From positions 559,630 to 623,629 of the forward strand of contig JAJEKB010021111.1 of assembly GCA_022393335.1 (NCBI GenBank): a stretch of 64,000 nt of DNA. Direction: 5' to 3'. The DNA comes from Macrotrachela quadricornifera. Taxonomy: Eukaryota > Rotifera > Eurotatoria > Philodinida > Philodinidae. The notes beneath the pieces were generated by a model. That model searched no databases. It was not told the origin of the DNA and worked only from the letters and a program-made list of their open reading frames with translations. The position numbers and the translations under genes were made by a program. Below, piece after piece: positions 56,158 to 64,000 of the stretch (position 1 is its first letter; the number at the start of each line of letters is the position of its first letter).

Positions 56158-59100
56158 TTAATAAAAAGTAACTTTAAAAAAACCAAAGAAGAACATAAAC
56201 AAGTTAAATTCGACGCCCAACTTTTTTTTTGACCATTTTTGAGCTAATTTTTTATTATCAATTTGATCTAAAATTGATGTTTCTAATGCACATGTAAGTA
56301 ATGAATGTAAGCGATCATCATTCATTTTTGTTCGTAATCTATTTTTCACGATCTTCATTTTACTAAATGATCGCTCTACACTTGCTACACTAACAGGTAA
56401 TGTTAGAAGATATTCATAAGCTTGAGCCAGTAATGGAACATATGATTTTCGTTCATGAACAAATTTACTTGCAAGATTAATTGTTTCAAATTCACATATC
56501 TTCATTTTTAATAGTTGTGCCTCATTAAATAATAAATCACAATCATCAATTTGTAACATTTTACATATATTAGCAGCATCGTTTTTGGTAAAGTTAATTA
56601 TATATTTAGGTGATAATTTTGATAATGATTGAACATTTGAATCAATCGACATTAAAATTTGTTTATATTCGACAATCAACTGATCCATCACTTGTCGAAA
56701 TATTCTTCTATAATGTTCTATTCTAAATCAGTAGAAAATATGAATAAGTTTCTGAGAACAGTGAAGTTTAGAGCAACTATTCTGCTAAATAGAAAAGAAA
56801 TCCTCATCAATGAAAAAGAGCTACCGTGAAAAATGATGAGCTGTTTGTGGATTATTATCATATTTTTTTGGTGGTCTTCTTTTCCTATGTTTACGATTAA
56901 ATTCATCATCTGGATCGATCCCATATTTTCTTGTCATCTTTTCAGCAACAAAAATTATATTGTTCAAGTTATCATCATTTAAACGTTCAAATTCTAATAA
57001 TCGTACAGTTTCAGCCAGTAATTCACCAGCTGTAAGTAAATCTAATCTTTCAGCTTGAAATTGAGTTGTGATACTGTTGGTCATTGCCATCAGATTTTTC
57101 ATAAAAACTAAATATGTCATGAAATTGAATGTTGTAATACAAGTATTGATAGAACTAGCTTCTTGTCGTGATTCTGGATCAAAATTAGCATCATCATTAG
57201 TTATTGCATTCAATGCTTGAATAACTTCATCAAGTGATTCATAAATAGCTCTCATAGATTGATATTTAGCATTCCATCTAGTTGTTGATGTTGTTTTCGG
57301 TGTCAATGCAAATATGTTTGATGAATACTTATCATCAAGTACAGCTAATCTGAATAACATAAAAAAGGATGCTAACGTAAAAAACACTGTTCTTAGACAA
57401 AGCATTCCTACCTTTTGGTACTAGCAGTAAAAAAAACATATATATTCTGAAGTGTTCCAAAAAAACTGTGTATATCTAAACTAGCTTCAGACGAATGTTT
57501 AACAACTGTATTAGATCTATGTGATGAACAAGGAATATATTTTATGTCACGTTGTAGTTTTTCACAAAGTTTAGCCTGAACACCATTAAATTGACCACTC
57601 ATGTTCTTGGCAAAATCATACGATTGTGAGATTAATTTATTTGTATCTAATTCAAGTTCATTTAATACTTCTAACAAATGATTTGCAATACCATCACCTA
57701 AAAGGTAGAGATTGCGATCAAAGTTATGTATAACCTAGCGCTAGAAAATCTGGATTTAATCTGACCTCAAAACATCTTGTATTTGTAACCTAACGCTAAA
57801 TTAGTGAACTCTATTGTCTCGTGTATCTCTTGCAAAATTAAAACCTTTTCATCCTAAGTTTATTAAGTATTAATTTAAGTTTGCTTGCTTGTCTATTATT
57901 ACGAACTTGACTGATAATAATTTTTCGAGTGACTGTACCAGTTTTCATGTGTAATTGCTTGATTGATACGAAACGTTCTTCAGGTTCACCTTGTTCATTG
58001 ACAAATCGAATAAAAACAGATAACATATCTTGACGATTAGAATCTATTGCAGAATCAGCCATAACTGAATAATACGATGCTCTTCGTATATCAGATAAAT
58101 TTTCCTGTTGTACATAATCACCCAATAGTTCGATAAACTCATTTTGAGAATCTTTACTCATGTATGTGGTCTAACAGAAAACATATGAGTCGTTTTACAA
58201 AAAACAGACTACAAAAAAAGCTTAGTAGTCGCATATTTACTTTAAATGGACGATTATTATTATTTTTTATCCAATCGTTCAATAATGAATTATGTCGTGA
58301 TAACAAATAAACCAGCTGATGAAAATTACCTTCTTCATCTTCATGACCACGAAACGCTAAACCTTGTCGAGCTAAATATCGAGCACAATCAATTAGCATA
58401 TTAATTACTTCTTCATTTGATTTATTTTGTTCGATTTTTTGTTGTTCTTGTTGCTGCAAATTTTTATCCAACATATAATCAACATTATTTTTACGTTCTT
58501 TAAAATTCAAATAACGTTGTAATGAAGATTGATGAGTTTCACTTCGAATATGTACATCCAATTTTCCTTTCTTTCCAGCTCCTTGACTACCTAAATCAAA
58601 ATAACCAGGTTGCAAAAACAATCAATTATTATTGAATAAGTTATAATTCAAAAACCTTTTATTTTATTCCAAGTTCTGACACCAGATGAGATCCACGCAC
58701 TCTCTGATTGTGCACAACCAGGACCAAAACCAAACAGACGACAACAAAAGCAATATATTGAGTCGGTTATTAGACTATACTCAACTAATGGAAATTCATT
58801 ATACCATCCTGATACAAAATGACATGTATTATTATTTTTTTTTAATTTTTCATCAATTGGATAACGTGCTAATTTAGGCTGATATGGACCTTGTTCAACT
58901 AAATAGCGTAATTCTACTTCATTATAGATCTTTGTTCTTGATGGATCACGAGATATAATTGTTTCTGATGATCTTAATTTATCAACATCAACAGTTGTTG
59001 ATGTGGATGATATATTTTTAAGTGTTGTATTACATAAAACTAATAAATCATTTAGTGACTCTTTTATTTTATCAAAAGATGATGCTGTTTCAATTACAAA

Positions 59101-59599
59101 ATTTTTTGTACTAACAGTTTCATCAAATGACCTCTCAATAACTTTAGATGCAAGTTGAGTTTGTTTTAAAATAAATTGAATGTGACCACAAATATTATTT
59201 TTTATTTCAGTGATATTTTGAGAACTATCTGAAGGTGTATATTCATCGAGTAATACATCAGGTGATGATGATACACATTCATTATCAGCTAATGCTTGAG
59301 TTATTTCTTTTTCTATCATATCCGGTGATGTTTCATTTGATGTTGGTGTTAATGGCTCATTCGATGTTGTTAATTCTAGAAAGATGCTATTAGCTAATGA
59401 TTATTTTTACATGAATTATATTACTTGATGTTGATAACTGTAAAGATTGATTATTAATAGTTTCTTTAAGTGTTTTTAGTAATTTTTCATATTTTTCTTT
59501 GGTATCAACACTATTATGACGATCACAGTGACGTTTAAAGTTTTTGACAAGAATCGTTGTAAAACATAATGGACATTTCCCTGAAGAACTACTGGACAT
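56158..59599 (-). CDS. hAT transposase, zinc finger MYM/TTF-type with DUF4371 and C-terminal dimerisation domain
   Basis: Seven exons placed from GT-AG sites: 59599-59425, 59375-58656, 58590-58241, 58170-57939, 57697-57412, 57349-56825 and 56722-56158. Their summed length is 2853 nt, a multiple of three, giving 950 residues, and every junction keeps frame. Residues 8-28 hold a C2H2-like finger (CPLCFTTILVKNFKRHCDRH). The middle has a TTF-type zinc finger (WYNEFPLVEYSLITDSIYCF then CCRLFG, and later HIRSETHQSSLQ). Then come a DUF4371-like catalytic region (ISQSYDFAKNMSGQFNGVQ with the conserved D, and IPCSSHRSNTVVKHS) and the hAT dimerisation block LTLPVSVASVERSFSKMKIV followed by KNRLRTKMNDDRLHSLL. 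It would cut and re-join the element as an oligomer in the nucleus. It lies inside intact TIRs. The longest intron (57698-57938, 241 bp) is less certain than the rest. Confidence 0.9.
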
Positions 59600-60115
59600 T
59601 ATATTAATAAATCTAAAATACAAGTCTAGTAGTGTGATGTGAAACTTTCATTTGGTGGACCGAGTATAGCTATCATAATAAAGTTCTAGAAAAAAAATTC
59701 TCAATGGCAAAGCTAAAAATAATAATAAAATCATTCTATGCGTCATCCGTCAAGAGAGGAGAACAAAATAATATTATTATTTGATAATACACGCACCAAT
59801 GAGTGATCATCATTATCTCAAACTACTAGGTATTTCAAATCATAGGTGTCTATAGTAGAAAGAGTGAATTTGAATATAGCTTGTATTGATCTTACACTAG
59901 TCGTGACACGCTTCTCGATAAACAAACGATTAAATATATATTAACTAAGGAGAATGTTACTTCAATTTGTTACATATATAAGATTTTTACAATGATTTCT
60001 TAGTATTAATAATTCTTTCTTTTTAAAGCAGAAGAATAATGAAATTTTTAAGTTTTCATTATAAATCAGGAAAAAATCGAGAGAGCTAAAATAAGTTGTC
60101 AAGTTCCGAAGAAGT

Positions 60116-60320
60116 TTGAGACATATATATCCTCTCAAATTGGAGAAAATTCAAGGTATATTTTCTCCTGTATTGAAGAAAATTTCAAATGTATTTCCTC
60201 CGAAATTGGAGAAATTTCAAGGTATATTTTCTCCCGCATTGATGAGAATTTCACATGTATTTCCTCCGAAATGGGAGAAAACTCAAGGTATATTTTCTCC
60301 AAAATCAGAGAAAATTTTAG
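60116..60320. repeat. Subterminal tandem repeats of the hAT element
   Basis: About 72-bp units with the words TCAAGGTATATTTTCTCC and ATGTATTTCCTCCGAAAT repeat nearly three times, and each carries TTGGAGAAA-like words in alternating orientation. In hAT elements such subterminal motifs are transposase-binding sites; that role here is inference. A TGGAGAAAATTTTAG word also occurs near the left end (56050-56064). Confidence 0.7.
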
Positions 60321-60424
60321 ATAATTTTCTGGCAAAATCGGAGAAAGCTCTGTTCACATTTTCTAAAAGCAGGAGGGGGGTACCCTCCTATCCCCCCCCC
60401 GGTCGCGCCGCCCCTGCTAGTGAA

Positions 60425-60901
60425 AACTCGACCGTACTGATATTGACACACAGTATCTGGTAACTAATTTTTTCGAAAGTTGAATCGATAATCTAGACAA
60501 AAAAGAAAAATAATATAGGTATTCTGTGACCATTCAAAGATTATTTTTTTCAAAGACCAGTAGTGGTTGTAATATTGCAAAAGTTTCGGCAGTCGTAGAA
60601 ATGCTGTCATACAGAGTTTCGTTCAGATCGCTCCGTTTAGATTAACTCGTATTCTTCTTGTCCAAAAAGCACTCAGAAACGAAAACAACTGTACAAGGAC
60701 CTGCGAATATTTTACTTACAGTTAGAAAGATCTGCCGTCTTCCTATCGCTGAAATAGGAGACATGAAAATAATAGGAATTGTTAGAACGACATTGAATTG
60801 ACTCCTCGTTGTTTTCACGATAATAGAACGTGTGACATTTCGTTTCTAGTCGCCCAAGAAGTAATCTATTACGATGAGATCTACTTCAATTTCTTTTTTA
60901 G
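60425..60901. other. Short intergenic interval upstream of the NHL gene
   Basis: No clear coding content. A first exon of the NHL protein gene would be expected here or further upstream, but none is certain. Confidence 0.4.
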
Positions 60902-61818
60902 CTCTCCCAAACATTTCTTCCAATGCCAGATGGACACAAAATGGCATCATTGTCGCTGGCGGTCACGGACGAGGCAATGTACTCAACCAACTTAATCATC
61001 CTTGCGGTCTCTATGTGGATGATGATCAAACTATTTTGATTGCTGATCATTATAATCATCGAATTGTAGAATGGAAATGTGGTGCAACGAATGGAGAAGT
61101 GATAGCCGGTGGAAATGGACCAGGAAATCGAAATGATCAATTGTTTTGTCCATCAGATATTATTGTTGTCAAAGAGACAAATAATCTTATCATCTGTGAT
61201 CGATACAACCGACGAGTGATGCAATGGCCGCGTCAAAGTGGTACTAGTGGATCAGTGATAATCGAGGATATCTCTTGTTTTGGACTGACGATGGACGACC
61301 AGCGTTTTCTCTACGTTTCTGATTACCAAAATCATGAAGTAAGACGATATCGACTGGGTGAAACGAATGGAACATTAGTGACGAGCAGCAATGAAAGAGA
61401 TGATCGTCTCGACAAACTCTCTCATCCTCACAATATCTTCGTCGATCGAGATCACTCTTTGTACGTGTCGGACAACAACAATCATCGTGTAATGAAATGG
61501 ACGAAGAATGCAAAAGAAGGGACTGTCGTAGCTGGGGGTCGAGGACAAGGAAATGAGCTCACACAGTTGTCCTGTCCTACAGGATTATTCGTCGATTCCG
61601 TAGGGACCATCTATGTGGCAGATTGTAATAATCATCGAGTGATGCGTTGGTGTAAAGGTGCCACAGAAGGAGAGGTGATTGTAGGCGGAAATAATCAGAC
61701 ACAACACACAAATCTATTGAAGTGTCCTACAGATTTGTCATTCGACAGATATGGCAATCTCTATGTCAGCGACTGGGCTAACCATCAAGTAAAACAATTC
61801 CCCATCGAAACAATTTGA
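60902..61818 (+). CDS. NHL-repeat beta-propeller protein (main exon)
   Basis: About 305 residues after a strong acceptor (TTCTTTTTTAG ending at 60901); an in-frame ATG at 60874 exists but falls in the apparent intron tract, so the true start is probably in an upstream exon. Six NHL-type repeats are visible, each with a pattern G-L-x-V-D ... I-A-D-x-x-N-H-R-I/V: GLYVDDDQTILIADHYNHRI, NNLIICDRYNRRVMQW, RFLYVSDYQNHEVRRY, DHSLYVSDNNNHRVMKW, GTIYVADCNNHRVMRW and GNLYVSDWANHQVKQF. Linkers carry VAGGxGxGN. Together they form one six-bladed beta-propeller used for protein or RNA binding. No RING or B-box is seen in this exon. Such genes are numerous in bdelloids, and the exact partner is unknown. Confidence 0.9.
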
Positions 61819-62062
61819 TTTTGTTTACCGATATCCAGAGAATCGATAAAAAAAGTAATAATTAAGCGCGATTTATCAAAACGATAATCGACAGTTTTCC
61901 TTCTTTATTGTATTGATTATTTATGCAGTTTGATACATGCAAACTAAATTTTCATTATTTTTTTATAAACCTTTTATTATTGATTTTCACTAACGAATAA
62001 TTTTATTGAAAAAAGCTTAATACTTACAGTGTTTGACACGAATATAGATGATGCAACATATA

Positions 62063-63027
62063 AAGGGTGGTCCAGAAGTTTCGATCCCTCGTCATAGATG
62101 GACTATAATTATAAGAATTTTATATAAAATTAATTGGTCAAATGATGTGATTTTGTAGAGAAAAAGGCGGGCTATCTTTTTCTATAATAAGATGTTTTTG
62201 AAATGCTTCATTAGAAGATAATCATATGATCATTTTATTTCTTTCGAGTAAGCTTTTCTCATTTTGCGTTTTTAAAAAATCGTGTTGTGCATAATTTTTT
62301 CATTATTTTTGCATCCGTAGATGCTTTAAAATCGATTCCTGGGTATTAGTTTTTCACGCTGCATCTGGTGAGTTGATTTTAAAGCATCTGCGGATGTAAA
62401 AATAATGAAAAAAACTAGTTTTGTTGAAAATTGGATGTTCTTCTTCCTAACCAAAAAAACAGAAATTTTTCAAATTTTTTATGATATTTTACTGTTTTTT
62501 TAATTTTTATGCCAGGAAAATGGCTTAAAAGATTTTAAATATATATAATTTTGTAGAGCTCGACGTGCTCTATTAAAGCACGTAAAAATATGCCAGAAGA
62601 AAAACTTTTATTCCATTTTTGAATTAGTAGCGCCTTAGTTTTCTGCCTCAAAAAGTGAAAAATTTGTGAAAGTTTATTAGTTTCGACATCAAAAAGTTCC
62701 GACAACTCCCGTTATTTGGTATCAATAAATGCAGTTTTTGACGAGCTTTCATCTAGTAGTTCAACTTGAAATCATAACGCTATCTCCCTACCAAAATGTT
62801 ATGGACAACACGGTTTTTTAAAAACGCAAAATGAGAAAAGCTTACTCGAGAGAAATAAAATGATCATATGATTATCTTCTAATGAAGCATTTCAAAACAT
62901 CTTATTATAGAAGGATAGTCCGCCTTTTTCTCTACAAAATTACATCATGTGACCAATTAATTGTATATAAGATTCTTATAATTATAGTCCATCTATGACG
63001 AGAGGTCGAAACTTCTGGACCACCCTT
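62063..63027. mobile_element. TA-flanked foldback element with a nested inner hairpin
   Basis: 965 bp, starting AAGGGTGGTCCAGAAGTTTC and ending GAAACTTCTGGACCACCCTT, with TA on both sides (62061-62062 and 63028-63029), typical of Tc1/mariner-derived elements. The outer arms pair for over 200 bp. Inside, 62297-62335 and 62380-62420 form a second independent inverted pair (CATCCGTAGATGCTTTAAAA against its complement). There is no transposase frame. Confidence 0.88.
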
Positions 63028-63182
63028 TAGAATGCATTTTCTTTTTCGAATTATTTTTCACTGGGAAACCAATGTGCTTATACTGTAAATATAGTGTATG
63101 TTGATTTCTATTGAAAATTTTATTATAAACTGCACAATAGAAAAGCATTGTTAAATGTATCGAAAAATATTTGATAAAACTT

Positions 63183-63493
63183 TCAAAAGAAGTTTTTCAT
63201 TCCAATAAGACTCATTAGTAAAGTAACAATAAATAACTCCTCAAGTCTAGTTGCTGCAGAATTAAGTCGAACAGCAATTGTATTACATTGAGGACCAACC
63301 GAACTGATAAGAGAAATAACTTGACTGTCTTGACTTAATGATAAATTAACAGGATGGTCGAACAGACGAAATGGTAATGTGAAATCTTTTGGCATATCAA
63401 TGGTTGTAAACAGAATTGGTTTCTGTGCACATAAACCAATTCCATCAGCTTGTCCTATCATTTGTAATTTTGTTCCATTTTGTGAAACACGAT
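63183..63493 (-). CDS. Terminal exon of a probable membrane-anchored or GPI-type protein (partial)
   Basis: About 103 residues after an acceptor CTCTCTTTCAG (ending at 63494). The protein reads VSQNGTKLQMIGQADGIGLC, a Pro/Phe-rich middle (MPKDFTLPFRLFDH), then SLISSVGPQCNTIAVRLNSA and a hydrophobic C-terminus LFIVTLLMSLIGMK. The hydrophobic tail after a small-residue stretch is what a GPI-attachment signal or single membrane anchor looks like. The family is not recognised and the upstream exons lie beyond the minisatellite or outside the window. Confidence 0.5.
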
Positions 63494-63552
63494 CTGAAAG
63501 AGAGTGTTGAAGTGTTTAGGGGTAGAAATTTGCACCCCCCCCCTCCCCCCCC

Positions 63553-64000
63553 CACAGACCGTGACAGACAGACTCGATGACCTTTGTCACAGACCGTGAC
63601 CGACAGGCAAAATTAGTGTCACAGACCGTGACCGACAGGCGAAATCAGTGTCACAGACCGTGACCGACAGGCGAAATCAGTGTCACAGACCGTGACCGAC
63701 AGGCGGAATCAGTGTCACAGACCGTGACCGACAGGGTAAAAGGTCACCGAGTACATATTGATAGGAGACGATCATCATAGGCCGTGATCAGTGGGGTCAA
63801 AGGTCACCGAGTACATTTTGATAATAGAAGACTATCACAGACCGTGACCGACAGCCAAAGGCAGCGTCACAGATCGTGACCGACAGCCAAAGGCAGCGTC
63901 ACAGATCGTGACCGACAGCCAAAGGCAGCGTCACAGATCGTGACCGACAGCCGAAGGCAGCGTCACAGACCGTGACCGACAGCCAAAGGCAGCGTCACAG
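63553..64000 (+). repeat. 32-bp minisatellite with a hairpin in each unit
   Basis: At least thirteen tandem units of about 32 bp beginning GTCACAGACCGTGACCGACAG, in three sub-types: with GGCGAAATCAGT (left), a longer AGGTCACCGAGTACAT-containing variant (63735-63835) and CCAAAGGCAGC (right). Each unit holds GTCAC-AGACC-GTGAC, a 5-bp stem with 5-base loop. The array starts next to a poly-C run (63532-63552) and continues to the window end, so its full length is unknown. Confidence 0.92.

Larger units (their letters stand above)
56002..60416 (-). mobile_element. Complete hAT transposon with intact transposase gene
   Basis: A 4415-bp element. It starts CAGGGGCGGCGCGA and ends TCGCGCCGCCCCTG, perfect 14-bp inverted repeats, and is flanked by a perfect 8-bp target duplication CTAGTGAA (55994-56001 and 60417-60424). 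It encodes one seven-exon transposase (59599 to 56158) whose exons join in phase without stops. The right subterminal region has tandem repeats (60116-60320). Perfect TIRs, perfect duplication and an open gene point to a recent insertion and possible activity. Confidence 0.95.

Noticed and set aside
63553..64000. Possible CRISPR-like array of 32-bp repeats
   Set aside because: Units are directly abutting with no variable spacers and the genome is eukaryotic; it is a minisatellite.

Overview
The window looks like nuclear DNA from a small-genome metazoan, most probably a bdelloid rotifer (Adineta/Rotaria-like). The reasons are AT-rich intergenic DNA, short GT-AG introns (about 40-240 bp) and families known to be expanded in bdelloids: NHL-repeat proteins, ADP-ribosyltransferase-TPR proteins and orphan rhodopsin-like GPCRs. 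A DUF427 gene of bacterial/fungal type, inverted gene duplications and very many DNA transposons also fit. There is no bacterial operon structure. Two runs of exactly 400 N (34311-34710, 46982-47381) are scaffold gaps. The taxonomic call is an inference from gene families; no ribosomal or mitochondrial marker is present.

Layout. 1-5.7 kb is a large imperfect palindrome whose arms carry two copies of one gene (116-814 minus, 4781-5656 plus). 5.9-6.4 kb holds the DUF427 gene. 7.5-13.7 kb is a nest: a foldback element split by a decayed Ty3/Gypsy-type LTR retrotransposon (7983-13649), whose right LTR is itself split by a TA-flanked foldback element. 15.2-17.3 kb has an NmrA-like oxidoreductase gene beside a decayed inverted copy. 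18.7-19.8 kb is a non-autonomous element with a perfect 8-bp target duplication. 20-23.4 kb carries pieces of an ADP-ribosyltransferase-TPR gene broken by a foldback. 24-32 kb is repeat-rich with a dead mariner (27620-28867). 30.4-35.3 kb has two secreted-protein loci, one a Thr-rich mucin-like protein. 38.7-46.9 kb is the most gene-dense stretch: GNAT acetyltransferase, GPCR, a five-exon cathepsin L-like gene lacking its catalytic cysteine, and a partial protein that may be peptidase-like. 47.4-50.9 kb is a long-TIR DDE transposon with a damaged transposase. 56.0-60.4 kb is a complete hAT element with a seven-exon, fully open transposase gene of about 950 aa, 14-bp TIRs and a perfect 8-bp target duplication. 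An NHL protein gene (60.9-61.8 kb), another TA-flanked foldback (62.1-63.0 kb), an exon with a hydrophobic C-terminal tail and a 32-bp minisatellite close the window.

The host genes do not form a pathway; they are unrelated single genes scattered among repeats. The most interesting signals are the apparently intact hAT element, the cathepsin-like protein with Asp in place of the catalytic Cys, the gene-bearing palindrome with arm-specific later insertions, and the nested insertions that give a readable order of events. Intron positions were placed by eye from GT-AG sites and reading-frame continuity; no transcript or database evidence was available.
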